Assembly: GCF_003123725.1 (NCBI RefSeq)
Contig: NZ_QETA01000003.1
Coordinates: 396,562-460,561 of the forward strand
Reading direction: 5' to 3'
Source: Corticimicrobacter populi
GTDB taxonomy: Bacteria > Pseudomonadota > Gammaproteobacteria > Burkholderiales > Burkholderiaceae_B
DNA length: 64,000 bases
Position numbers and translations under genes: made by a program. Below are positions 47,501 to 56,573 of the stretch, piece after piece. The stretch's first letter is position 1, and each line of letters begins with the position of its first letter. Under the pieces are notes generated by a model. The model did no database searches and was not told the DNA's origin. It was given only the letters and a program-made list of their open reading frames with translations.

Positions 47501-48000
47501 TCGGCAAAGGCAGCATGTTCTCGATCACGGTACCCGCCGTGGCCGCACCGGCCGAAGCACCGACCGCCGATGCTCAACGCCCGATCCTGCCCGCCGATGC
47601 CTCTCTGCATGGTTTGCGTGTACTCTGCCTCGATAACGATCCCGACATCCTGGCCGGCATGCGAGCCTTGCTGGGTCGATGGCAGATCGAACCGATCTGC
47701 GCCACCACGATCGACGAAGCGTTGGAACTGATGCAGGAATGCCCCGATGTACTGCTCGTGGACTATCACCTGCATGACCGTCTTGACGGTCTCGACAGCC
47801 TCGACGCTCTCACGGCCCGTTGTCCGGGCATAGAAGGGGCACTTCTGACGGCCGATGGCAGCGCCGAAGTCAAGCAGGCGGCCCGTGCACGGGGCTACCG
47901 AGTCCTGACCAAGCCGGTCAAGCCAGCCTCTCTGCGGGCGTTTCTCTCCGCGCAGGCCAGCCAACGCCGCAATCTGCCTTCTGCCGGCATAGACGCATGA
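44521..48000 (+). CDS. crbS: SSF transporter-hybrid histidine kinase fusion, CrbS-like
   Basis: CrbS-type kinases fuse a sodium/solute symporter domain to a sensor kinase and control acetate use (acs). The 1159 residues contain about 13 membrane helices of SSF type (1-500), a STAC-like linker and PAS region (about 540-770; LLATLENIDQGVSVVDSEMRLMAWN), a HisKA domain with His798 in SHDVLQPINAARL, an HATPase domain (WDTGPGIP, GLGLGLSI) and a receiver with Asp1081 in LLVDYH. I chose the ATG at 44521 (GAGGAG 8 bp upstream) over one at 44449. Its neighbours crbR, acs and actP support the name. Confidence 0.9.
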   Translation: MLPGWVVLASLGYAALLFAVAWIGDRYPLYPQRPWLRPAVYSLAMAVYCSSWTFYGAVGSAVRYGIGYLPIYLGPFLMMLFGWRILERLALIAQSQNTVSIADFIASRYGRSQRLAAIVAVIAIIAAIPYLALQYKAVAISLGVLGGVEMLSTTFGDPALYVAALMALFSILFGTRQVDATEHRPGLMLAVAFESLVKLLALVAVGLFAMHWFSGRDLDLVSASRALIESTPPVGFVGQTLLAFAAIICLPRQFHVAIVECGNVSDIRRARWLFGAYLVIISLMVLPIASAGVALFGAHGVVAPDSFVLALPLSQRETWLALIAYIGGFSAATGMVIMVSVALATMVSNDLIMPMLLRRKWAQAHQGSVASVVLWVRRLSILGLAAVAYGYYRASAGSGDSSLASFGLMSFAAVAQFGPGLIGGLYWHGASRKGVEAGLLIGFGTWAYTLLLPSLTQAGWLDMDWMIHGPFGIGWLRPHQLFGLDGWDPLTHGTFWSLLLNSIVMLLVSARWGPSLAERLRAEPFLDPYADRRAHTSRQWHGTLRVHDLQTLAARIVGEKTALRAFKRQAKVFNQPLDPNQRADRAWVHFTELLLAAAVGAASARLVMTSALQGSGMEIAAVVAVLDEAGQELRFNRDILLATLENIDQGVSVVDSEMRLMAWNQRYQQLFNYPAGMLYVGRSVADLIRYNVTSGKIGEGRPDLDMEQEVNKRIAFMQAGSPHIYQRTLKSGQVIELRGRPLPGGGYVTSYSDVTDYKRVERELRDINETLEQRVAERTREAEQAHESRSRFLTAVSHDVLQPINAARLFASAMRESQEAEELRHLAERVDTSLRAAEELLDGLLDVSRLDAGALRPELSEFDVSAMLRQLADQYVPMATGRGLRIRIHARPTFVRSDRRLLRRVLQNFLANALRYTRTGRIILSARRRGDQIVLQVWDTGPGIPAHHLRQIYEEFHRFEQPFDWDGRGLGLGLSICQRISLLLDHALGARSVVGKGSMFSITVPAVAAPAEAPTADAQRPILPADASLHGLRVLCLDNDPDILAGMRALLGRWQIEPICATTIDEALELMQECPDVLLVDYHLHDRLDGLDSLDALTARCPGIEGALLTADGSAEVKQAARARGYRVLTKPVKPASLRAFLSAQASQRRNLPSAGIDA

Positions 48001-48326
48001 ACACTTCGCCTCCAGACGCCATCATCGTGCAGGACATTGCCGGAGAGCAAATCAGGATCAGGGTCGAAGGCAAGCATCTGCTGTCAGCAATGACACGCCT
48101 TGGATTCATGGCCGAAAACGGTTGCATGGTCAGAACCACGCACGATCAGACTGAAAAGATCCAGATCCTGACAACGCTGGCACAAATGGATGCCCTGTTC
48201 CTCTTTGGCTATGGATGGTACCCCTCCGAAGTCATGGCGCTGTACAGAGAACAAGGACTCTACTGCGGGAGCTATAAAGTCATCTCGTGGTCCGGCCCTG
48301 ATTGCTACCGCATAGACACCAAATAG
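47997..48326 (+). CDS. Unknown 109-residue protein coupled to the CrbS-like kinase
   Basis: The ATG of this gene overlaps the kinase stop codon (ATGA), so translation is probably coupled. The product is soluble, with no signal or membrane segment, and looks mixed alpha/beta. It is rich in Tyr, Trp and Cys towards the end (GYGWYPSEVMALYREQG, YCGSYKVISWSGPDCY). Its base composition is visibly lower in GC than the kinase gene. I do not recognise the family. It might modulate the kinase or be a later addition to the operon. Confidence 0.65.
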   Translation: MNTSPPDAIIVQDIAGEQIRIRVEGKHLLSAMTRLGFMAENGCMVRTTHDQTEKIQILTTLAQMDALFLFGYGWYPSEVMALYREQGLYCGSYKVISWSGPDCYRIDTK

Positions 48327-48412
48327 CCATGATCCAGCCTGTCGCCTTGGCTTTCTCACCCAACACAGGTAAATCAACCTAGTAGATCAAGGGCAGCCAA
48401 AAAAATACCCTC

Positions 48413-48489
48413 ATGCTTGTCGCTGCACGCCAGCGCTGCCCCCCAAGGGGGCGCTTTTTGTCTTGGGACGGCCTGATGACAAAAAAGGC
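48413..48489 (-). repeat. Dispersed palindromic repeat, intergenic copy C
   Basis: The reverse complement of this segment aligns over its full length with copy A at 4181-4258 (shared blocks GCCTTTTTTGTC, GGCCGTCCCAAG, CAAAA, CCCCCTTGGGGG, CAGCGC, GCAGCGAC). It lies between the convergent ends of the 109-residue gene and crbR. The central CCCCCTTGGGGG can fold into a hairpin. Confidence 0.88.
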
Positions 48490-48493
48490 TGGC

Positions 48494-49150
48494 TCAGTCC
48501 TGGATCGGCCGATTCGGCAGGTTCAGGCCCAGCTTGCCGGCAACCAGCACCGCCTGGGTACGGTTGGACGCCCCCAGTTTGCGCATGATCGCGGTCATGT
48601 GCGCCTTGACCGTGGCTTCGGATACGCCAAGATCATAGGCAATCTGCTTGTTGAGCTGTCCGGCACCGACCATCTGCAGCACACGAAACTGCTGCGGTGT
48701 CAGTTCGCGCACCCGCGCGGCCACCTGCTGCTCCTCGTCGCTGGCCCCCTGGACTGAATAGGCAACATCGGGCACCCAGGTGCCGCCATCGAGCACCTGC
48801 TGCAGGGCCTGCCCGAGAATGGTGGCATCGGCAGACTTCGGGATGAACCCCATGGCACCATGGTCGAGCGCCCGCCGCATCAGCAACGGGTCCTCATGTG
48901 CCGAGACAATGATGACAGGCAGCTGCGGATGCAGTGCCCGCAGGTGAATGAGCGCACTGAAGCCACTGGCTCCCGGCATGTCGAGATCCAGCAGCAGCAG
49001 GTCGGCATCGGGATATTCTTCGACCAGCTCGTACAGGCGTGCGAGCTGGTCGGCCTCATGGATGGCAGTACCTGGCAATGCCCGCGCGACCACCCCGCGC
49101 AGTGCTTCGCGAAACAGGGGGTGGTCGTCGGCAATCAGCAGTTCTGTCAT
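48494..49150 (-). CDS. crbR: LuxR/NarL-family response regulator, CrbR-like
   Basis: This 218-residue regulator has a receiver domain (about 1-120) with the phospho-acceptor Asp in LLLLDLDMPG near residue 54 and the switch Lys in IPKSAD, and a LuxR-type helix-turn-helix (about 148-208; LTPQQFRVLQMVGAGQLNKQIAYDLGVSEATVKAHM). It is probably the partner of the CrbS-like kinase and activates acs in the acetate switch. It starts 7 bp after the acs stop on the same strand, so it lies in the operon it likely controls, giving positive feedback. Confidence 0.9.
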   Translation of the reverse strand: MTELLIADDHPLFREALRGVVARALPGTAIHEADQLARLYELVEEYPDADLLLLDLDMPGASGFSALIHLRALHPQLPVIIVSAHEDPLLMRRALDHGAMGFIPKSADATILGQALQQVLDGGTWVPDVAYSVQGASDEEQQVAARVRELTPQQFRVLQMVGAGQLNKQIAYDLGVSEATVKAHMTAIMRKLGASNRTQAVLVAGKLGLNLPNRPIQD

Positions 49151-49157
49151 GCGGTCA

Positions 49158-51110
49158 TCAGCGGATGAAACGCTCCTGGACCAGCGACTCGACGACCGAC
49201 GGATCGGCCAGCGTGCTGATGTCACCCAATTGCTCAGGCGCGTTTTCGGCAATCTTGCGCAGGATGCGCCGCATGATTTTACCCGAACGCGTCTTCGGCA
49301 ATGCCGGTGCCCACTGCAGGTAGTCCGGCGTGGCGATGGGGCCGATATTCTGGCGAACATGAGCCACCAGCTCCTTGCGCAACTCCTCGCTCGGCACTTC
49401 GCCGGCCTTGAGCGTGACGTACACGTAGATGCCCTGGCCCTTGACGTCGTGGTTGAAGCCGACCGCAGCGGCCTCGGCCACCTTGGCATGCAGCACCAGC
49501 GCACTTTCCAGTTCGGCCGTACCGATCCGGTGACCGCTGACATTGATCACATCATCGACGCGGCCGGTGATCCAGTAATCGCCATCGGCATCACGGCGGC
49601 AGCCATCACCCGTGAAATACATACCCGGATAGGCCTTGAAGTACGTATCGATGAAACGCTGGTGATCACCGTACACCGTCCGCATCTGGCCAGGCCACGA
49701 TCCCAGCAGCACCAGATTCCCTTCTCCCGCCCCCTGGATGAACTCTCCATTGGCATCGACCAGTGCCGGCTCGACACCAAAGAACGGCTTCATGGCAGCC
49801 CCCGGCTTGGCTGCCGTGGCCCCTGGCAGCGGTACCATCAGGCAACCGCCGGTTTCGGTCTGCCACCAGGTATCAACGATCGGGCAGCGGCCATCGCCCA
49901 CCACATCGTAGTACCAGCGCCAGGCTTCGGGATTGATCGGCTCGCCCACTGTACCCAGCAGGCGCAGCGACTTGCGCGAGGCCTTCTTGACCGGCTCCTC
50001 GCCATCGCGCATCAGCGCGCGGATTGCCGTAGGTGCCGTATAGAAAATCGAGACCTGATGCTTGTCGATGGTAGTCCAGAAGCGCGACGAATCGGGATAG
50101 CTGGGCACGCCCTCGAAAATGACCGTGGTAGCGCCATTGGCCAGCGGGCCATAGACAATATAGCTATGCCCGGTGACCCAACCGATATCGGCCGTGCACC
50201 AGTACACGTCTTCTTCGCGCAGGTCGAAAACGCACTCATGGGTATAGCTGGCATAGGTCAGGTACCCCCCCGACGTATGCAGCACGCCCTTGGGCTTGCC
50301 GGTGCTGCCCGAGGTATACAGAATAAAGAGCGGATCCTCGGCATTCATGCGCTCGGGCTCGCATTCGCCCGGCTCGTTGGCGGTCACTTCGTGCCACCAG
50401 TGATCACGCCCTGCCTGCATCTCGATGTCGCCACCCGTATGGCGCAGCACCACAACCGCTTCGACACTGGTCACGTCCGGCAGTTGCAGGGCGGCATCGA
50501 CGTTGGCCTTGAGCGCCACGCGACGGCCGGAACGCAGACCTTCATCGGCCGTGATCACCACCTTGGCATCACAGTCGCGTACCCGGTCGGCCAGCGAAGT
50601 CGGCGAAAAGCCACCGAACACCACATTATGGATCGCACCGATACGGGCGCAGGCCAGCAGCGCCACGGCAGCATCGACCACCATGGGCAGGTAGACAGTC
50701 ACCCTGTCTCCCTTGCCTACGCCCAGCTTGCGCAGCGCATTGGCCAGCTTGCAGACGCGGGTATACAGTTCGCCGTAGGTGACGCGTTGCGCTGGCGCAT
50801 TGGGATCATCCGGTTCCCAGATGATGGCAGTCTTGTCGGCACGCTTTTCGAGATGACGATCCACGCAGTTGACACTGACGTTCAGTTCGCCGTCTTCGTA
50901 CCACTTGATCTTGAAGTTGTCGGGGTTCAGGTCGACATCGCGGATCTTGGTCGGTTCCTTATACCACTGCAGGCGCTTGGCGACCTTGCCCCAGAATGCA
51001 TCGGGATCATCGATCGACTCTTTGTACAATCGGTTGTACTCGGCCTCGGTGATCGTATTGGGGCCAGCAAATCCTGCGGGAGCGGGATAGCGGTCGAGAA
51101 CTTCGGTCAT
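49158..51110 (-). CDS. acs: Acetyl-CoA synthetase
   Basis: Acs activates acetate to acetyl-CoA through acetyl-AMP. The 650 residues show the ATP-binding P-loop [11 protein letters not shown] near 262, the acetate/CoA pocket ([22 protein letters not shown]), WWQTETGG near 412, [13 protein letters not shown] and the C-terminal [11 protein letters not shown], whose last Lys before IMRR is the site acetylated by Pat-type enzymes. AAGAGG lies before the ATG. The operon order here is yjcH-actP-acs-crbR, unlike acs-yjcH-actP of E. coli. Confidence 0.97.
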   Translation of the reverse strand: MTEVLDRYPAPAGFAGPNTITEAEYNRLYKESIDDPDAFWGKVAKRLQWYKEPTKIRDVDLNPDNFKIKWYEDGELNVSVNCVDRHLEKRADKTAIIWEPDDPNAPAQRVTYGELYTRVCKLANALRKLGVGKGDRVTVYLPMVVDAAVALLACARIGAIHNVVFGGFSPTSLADRVRDCDAKVVITADEGLRSGRRVALKANVDAALQLPDVTSVEAVVVLRHTGGDIEMQAGRDHWWHEVTANEPGECEPERMNAEDPLFILYTSGSTGKPKGVLHTSGGYLTYASYTHECVFDLREEDVYWCTADIGWVTGHSYIVYGPLANGATTVIFEGVPSYPDSSRFWTTIDKHQVSIFYTAPTAIRALMRDGEEPVKKASRKSLRLLGTVGEPINPEAWRWYYDVVGDGRCPIVDTWWQTETGGCLMVPLPGATAAKPGAAMKPFFGVEPALVDANGEFIQGAGEGNLVLLGSWPGQMRTVYGDHQRFIDTYFKAYPGMYFTGDGCRRDADGDYWITGRVDDVINVSGHRIGTAELESALVLHAKVAEAAAVGFNHDVKGQGIYVYVTLKAGEVPSEELRKELVAHVRQNIGPIATPDYLQWAPALPKTRSGKIMRRILRKIAENAPEQLGDISTLADPSVVESLVQERFIR

Positions 51111-51134
51111 GGCATTACCTCTTTCAGAAATCAG

Positions 51135-51158
51135 GCCTGGACCCCGGAGGGTCCAGGC
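51135..51158 (-). promoter_or_regulatory. Intercistronic hairpin between actP and acs
   Basis: A perfect 9-bp stem GCCTGGACC / GGTCCAGGC with a 6-nt loop fills the 68-bp gap. It has no U-tract, so it looks more like an mRNA-stability or processing element than a terminator. Confidence 0.5.
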
Positions 51159-51178
51159 ATGGTCATCGACAGATCAGT

Positions 51179-52843
51179 TTAGTGGGAAACGGCCGACGTA
51201 GAACCGATCCCGGTCTGGCTGCGCACTGTCAGTGCATCGAAAGCTTCGCTTTCCTTGCGGGCCTGCTCGCTGTTATCGAGCTTGGAGAACAGCCAGATCG
51301 ACAGGAACGCCAGCGGAATCGACAGGATACCCGGATTCGGGAACGGTACGATGGCTTCGGCATTGCCCAGCACGTCGACCCAGACCGTCTTGCTCAGCAC
51401 CACCCAGATCGTGGCCGTAGCCAGGCCGATGAAGCCGCCGATGGTCGCGCCGCGGGTCGTGCAACCACGCCACGAAATCGACATGACCAGGACCGGGAAG
51501 TTGGAACTGGCGGCAATCGCGAAGGCCAGACCCACCATGAAGGCCACGTTCTGGTTCTCGAACACGATCCCCAACAGGATCGACAGGACTCCCAGCGCCA
51601 CCGTCGACAAGCGGGAAATGCGCATCTGCTGTTGCTCGGTCGCACGGCCCTTGGCAAACACATTGGCGTACAGGTCATGAGAGATCGCTGCCGCACCGGC
51701 CAGCGCCAGGCCTGCCACCACTGCCACGATCGTAGCGAACGTCACCGCAGCCAGGAAGCCCAGCAGCAGGTTGCCGCCGACCGCATTGGCCAGATGGACC
51801 GCCACCATGTTGGTGCCACCGATCAGATTCGTCAGCATGTTGAACTTGCCATCCGGCCCCGTCACAAAGAACTCGGGATGACGAACCAACAGCGCAATGG
51901 CACCGAAGCCGATGATGAAGGTCAGGATGTAGAAGTAGCCGATGAAGCTGGTGGCATAGATCACGGACTTGCGCGCTTCCTGAGCATTCGAGACGGTAAA
52001 GAAACGCATCAGGATGTGCGGCAGGCCGGCCGTGCCGAAGGCCAGGGCAATACCCAGCGACAGCGCATTGAGCGGATTGCTGCTGACCGATGCGCCCGGT
52101 GCCATCAGGGCCATATGATCGGGGTGCACCTTGACGGCTTCCGCCAGCATGGTGTTGGGGTTGAAGTTGAAGATTGCCAGCACCAGGACGGCCATCAGCG
52201 TTGCGCCGAACAGCATCAACACAGCCTTGATGATCTGCACCCAGGTCGTGGCAGTCATGCCGCCAAAGGCCACATAGACCATCATCAGCGCGCCCACGAT
52301 CACCACGGCCAGCTTGTAATTGAGACCGAAGAGCAGCACGATCAGCTTGCCCGCCCCGACCATCTGTGCGATCAGGTAAAGCGCGATGATCAGCAACGAC
52401 GCACTGGCCGCCAGTACGCGCATCGGCGTCTGGCCCAGACGGAATGACGTCACGTCGGCAAAGTTGTAGCGACCCAGGTTGCGCAGGCGCTCGGCAATCA
52501 GGAACATCACCACCGGCCAGCCGAACAGGAAGCCGATTGCATAGATCATGCCGTCGAAACCACTGACATACACCAGGCCAGCAATCCCCAGGAACGAAGC
52601 GGCCGACAGGTAATCACCGGCAATCGCCAGACCGTTCTGGAAACCGGTCAGCCCACCACCTGCGGTATAGAAATCCGAGGTTGTCACCGTACGACGTGCA
52701 GCCCACCATGTGATGCCCATCGTGCCTGCAATGAAAAGCAGGAACATGACGATGGCCGACGTATTGGCCTGTCCGGGCGCTGCGGCATGCGCCAGCCCCG
52801 TCATCGCAAAGAACAGCCAGGAAGCAGCGAAGATTTTTTTCAT
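51179..52843 (-). CDS. actP: Acetate/cation symporter
   Basis: ActP takes up acetate and related short acids with a cation. The 554 residues include an N-terminal signal-like segment ([21 protein letters not shown]) and 13 membrane helices of the sodium/solute symporter family, with the typical [33 protein letters not shown] near residues 55-87. It overlaps yjcH by 4 bp (ATGA) and lies 68 bp before acs. Confidence 0.95.
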   Translation of the reverse strand: MKKIFAASWLFFAMTGLAHAAAPGQANTSAIVMFLLFIAGTMGITWWAARRTVTTSDFYTAGGGLTGFQNGLAIAGDYLSAASFLGIAGLVYVSGFDGMIYAIGFLFGWPVVMFLIAERLRNLGRYNFADVTSFRLGQTPMRVLAASASLLIIALYLIAQMVGAGKLIVLLFGLNYKLAVVIVGALMMVYVAFGGMTATTWVQIIKAVLMLFGATLMAVLVLAIFNFNPNTMLAEAVKVHPDHMALMAPGASVSSNPLNALSLGIALAFGTAGLPHILMRFFTVSNAQEARKSVIYATSFIGYFYILTFIIGFGAIALLVRHPEFFVTGPDGKFNMLTNLIGGTNMVAVHLANAVGGNLLLGFLAAVTFATIVAVVAGLALAGAAAISHDLYANVFAKGRATEQQQMRISRLSTVALGVLSILLGIVFENQNVAFMVGLAFAIAASSNFPVLVMSISWRGCTTRGATIGGFIGLATATIWVVLSKTVWVDVLGNAEAIVPFPNPGILSIPLAFLSIWLFSKLDNSEQARKESEAFDALTVRSQTGIGSTSAVSH

Positions 52844-53151
52844 GATACGTCCTTCACGATGGCCTTGATGAGGGGATCGAATATCTTGTTCGAAAAATAG
52901 ATATAGACCGCCACCAGCACGATGGCGCTGATGCAGATCAGCACACCGAGCAACACGCCGATGCTCATCGTCCAGCCCGGTCCCAGGGGACTGCCGAACA
53001 GTTCAGGATCGAAGGCCAGGGTCAGGATGAACCCTGCGTAAATAACCAGAGTCGCAATGAAGAACTGCATGCTCATCCGGTTGCGCCGCCTCAGCAATTC
53101 CTGGTATTTGGGATGCTTGAGAACGGCAGTGACAACATCTTTGTCGCTCAT
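52840..53151 (-). CDS. yjcH: DUF485 inner-membrane protein, YjcH type
   Basis: This 103-residue protein has two membrane helices (about 28-50 and 62-85) and the DUF485 pattern ([14 protein letters not shown] at the start). YjcH always accompanies ActP and its role is not settled. TGGAGG lies before the ATG. It is the first gene of the acetate operon, so the promoter of yjcH-actP-acs-crbR should lie in the 227-bp gap that follows it to the right; I see no certain CRP- or CrbR-like site there. Confidence 0.93.
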   Translation of the reverse strand: MSDKDVVTAVLKHPKYQELLRRRNRMSMQFFIATLVIYAGFILTLAFDPELFGSPLGPGWTMSIGVLLGVLICISAIVLVAVYIYFSNKIFDPLIKAIVKDVS

Positions 53152-53314
53152 GTTGATGCCTCCAGTCGTTTATGGGGTATCGCAGGTTATGGTCCTGCGT
53201 ATATCGACACCGCTATACGCGGTTTCTGGCAGCCAATATAAAGCCCTGCCAGCGGCATGGACAGCGCGACTTTGGTCGTACTGGGAAACACCATTGTGCT
53301 GATACACTAGCAGC

Positions 53315-53338
53315 CGATCGATCCAGAGTTATCGATCG
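53315..53338. promoter_or_regulatory. Palindrome before the binding-protein-like gene
   Basis: CGATCGAT and ATCGATCG form perfect 8-bp arms around an 8-bp spacer, 40 bp upstream of the ATG at 53379. It could be an operator for this gene or for the divergent acetate operon. Confidence 0.45.
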
Positions 53339-53378
53339 ACCCAGTAGTCATCGCCAGTGATTTTCAGGAGACATCACC

Positions 53379-54140
53379 ATGAGCGCGATCCTCACCATTG
53401 ACCCCACACTGGTTGCCAGCCTTGCCCCCACCGGCGTGCTGCGCACCGTCATCAACCTGGGCAATCCTGCACTGGCACGCATGCGGCCAGGCCCGGAACA
53501 GCAGGTCGCAGGTGTCTCCATCGATATTGCCCAGGATCTGGCGCACCGCCTGGGCGTGGAAGCCCGCCTGATGGTGGTAGACAATGCCCGCCAGGCCGTC
53601 GAGGCCGTCGGCAGTCTCGAGGCGGATCTCGGTTTCTTCACTCTCGACAGTTGTCAGGACCAGCCGATCGCGACCAGTGCGCCCTACCTGCTGATCGAGG
53701 GCTGCTATCTGGTCAGGCAGGAATCCCCCATCCGCAATAATGAAGACGTGGATCAGGCCCATCACAAGGTCGTGGTCAGCCAGGGCAGTGCCTACGAGCA
53801 ATTTCTGGGCAAGTCACTGGAATATGCGCAGCTGGTACGCGCCAGCACCTCGCTCGATGCCATCGCCAGCATGCTCGACAGTGGTGCCGATGCCGTCGTC
53901 GGCATCCGCCTGACCTCCTGGAACGACTCGCCTCACAAGGATCGGCTGCGCCAGCTCGACGGCTGCTTCATGGTTCTGCAACAGGTACTGGGCATTTCCG
54001 AAGAGGCCGGCGCGGATGCCGCCCGGTTTCTGGCGACCTATACAGAGCATCTCAAACAGAGCGGCTTCATCCAGGCACGCCTCGACGAGCACGGCATCGC
54101 AGGGGCTGCCGTTGCCCCCCCGCGCACGCTGGAAGACTGA
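53379..54140 (+). CDS. Solute-binding-protein-like (PBPb) protein without signal peptide
   Basis: This 253-residue protein resembles extracellular solute-binding proteins of family 3 (amino-acid type): GVSIDIAQDLAHRLGVEARLMVV near 45-67, DLGFFTLD and the second-lobe VVVSQGSAYEQFLGKSL. It has no signal peptide or membrane anchor, so it should stay in the cytoplasm. AGGAG before the ATG supports this start. It may sense a metabolite, or have become an enzyme of the cyclohexadienyl-dehydratase kind; no transporter is adjacent. Confidence 0.8.
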   Translation: MSAILTIDPTLVASLAPTGVLRTVINLGNPALARMRPGPEQQVAGVSIDIAQDLAHRLGVEARLMVVDNARQAVEAVGSLEADLGFFTLDSCQDQPIATSAPYLLIEGCYLVRQESPIRNNEDVDQAHHKVVVSQGSAYEQFLGKSLEYAQLVRASTSLDAIASMLDSGADAVVGIRLTSWNDSPHKDRLRQLDGCFMVLQQVLGISEEAGADAARFLATYTEHLKQSGFIQARLDEHGIAGAAVAPPRTLED

Positions 54141-54154
54141 CCGCCGCCGGCAGG

Positions 54155-54176
54155 GAGGCGATCGTCAGATCGCCTC
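54155..54176. terminator. Hairpin at convergent gene ends
   Basis: GAGGCGAT and ATCGCCTC form perfect 8-bp arms; the stop codon of the leftward macro-domain gene lies in the loop and the rightward gene ends 15 bp before it. It is probably a shared terminator or 3'-protecting hairpin. Confidence 0.55.
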
Positions 54177-54668
54177 GTCGGCCTGCGTGCCAGCGCGATA
54201 GACCTCGTAAACGATTACCGGGATATCCAGTTCACCCAGGTGCTTTTCCAGCAACGGCTTGACATCCTGCCACGCCAGCCCGCCCACGCCGGTTGCCAGC
54301 CGGGGCAATGCCACGCTGGAGACTTGCTCGTCGCGCAGGTACCTGGCCAGATGGCGCAGGGCATGCCCCACATTCTCGAGAGTCGCCTTGCCGGGCCGGG
54401 CCGTACGGCCATCCCCCAGGCTGTCCTGAGTCACCAGATTGACGATGCGGCGCACCGAACCATCCTCGTTCACGCCAGCCCAGGGCCAGATATCGCCCGG
54501 CACCACGGAATGGGCCCGTACTGCATGCCGGTAATCCTTGACCAGTGATGGCCAGCGTTCGCGCAGCGCCAGCGCCAGGCCGCTGTCAAACGGGTCCTGC
54601 GGCGCAATGCCGTGGGCAATCACCTGGGCCTGGGTCAGCAGAATATCGCCTTCAACTTCTCGAATCAT
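54165..54668 (-). CDS. Macro-domain (ADP-ribose-binding) protein
   Basis: This 167-residue protein has a single macro domain: EGDILLTQAQVIAHGIAPQD near the start, and the ADP-ribose loop ALPRLATGVGGLAWQDV near 125-141. It probably binds or hydrolyses ADP-ribose derivatives in the cytoplasm. The branch resembles the ALC1-/YmdB-unlike 'Appr-1-p processing' proteins with GIAPQ in place of a classical NAAN. AGAGGAA precedes the ATG at 54668. It lies divergent from frmR, 180 bp away. Confidence 0.83.
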   Translation of the reverse strand: MIREVEGDILLTQAQVIAHGIAPQDPFDSGLALALRERWPSLVKDYRHAVRAHSVVPGDIWPWAGVNEDGSVRRIVNLVTQDSLGDGRTARPGKATLENVGHALRHLARYLRDEQVSSVALPRLATGVGGLAWQDVKPLLEKHLGELDIPVIVYEVYRAGTQADEAI

Positions 54669-54790
54669 GGTTATTCCTCTTGGTTGAACACTTCTACTAG
54701 AACCAGCTTGCAATGTCAGGGTACGCCCGCCATGCCGGCCCTGCCTTGACAGTAATCAAACACGTTGCGCTGCATTTCCAGCCATGCTGC

Positions 54791-54833
54791 TTGCCATGAC
54801 AGAACAATATAAATATACTACCCCCCAGTATAT
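54791..54833 (+). promoter_or_regulatory. frmR-frmA promoter with FrmR operator
   Basis: TTGCCA (54791-54796) and TATACT (54814-54819) are 17 bp apart, a good sigma-70 promoter. The -10 is also the left arm of TATACT-A-CCCCCC-AGTATA (54814-54832), the arm/C-tract/arm form of CsoR/RcnR/FrmR operators. FrmR bound here would cover the -10. Confidence 0.88.
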
Positions 54834-54847
54834 AGAGAGTGCTGGAC

Positions 54848-56310
<1,463 letters not shown>

Positions 56311-56317
56311 CCGATGC

Positions 56318-56391
56318 CTGCGTCCTGCAGCAGTCCTCGCTGCTGTGGGACGCAGTGATCAGGGTTGTCCCCATCACCTGTGGACAACCCT
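56318..56391 (+). terminator. Tandem hairpins after frmA
   Basis: The first hairpin (56318-56355) has CTGCGTCC / GGACGCAG arms with an inner AGCAG / CTGCT stem. The second (56361-56391) has perfect 10-bp arms AGGGTTGTCC / GGACAACCCT. Neither has a U-tract. They probably end frmRA transcription. The rest of this 263-bp gap shows only a short GGGTATATCCC palindrome. Confidence 0.6.
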
Positions 56392-56573
56392 GGGGGCAAT
56401 CGATGGGTATATCCCCCCACCCCCGCAGCCATGCGGTCATCGCTCGCACTGCGCAAAAAATGCGCATATCCAGCCAGCCTGGATATCGCGCCCCGCCAAG
56501 ACCGTATCGACGGTTAGAATCAGGGCACTCAGCGTGACTGCTGCCATCCTCGTTCGCTACGGTTGCCTATCCA

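Noticed and set aside
51182..52447. Long open frame (421 codons) antisense to actP
   Set aside because: Composition is His/Gln/Arg-rich, typical of antisense of a hydrophobic transporter; no motif.
56361..56391. DnaA-box-like TGTGGACAA in an inverted repeat, possible replication origin
   Set aside because: Only one near-match, no cluster of boxes, no AT-rich unwinding region and no dnaA/dnaN or parAB nearby; better explained as a 3' hairpin after frmA.
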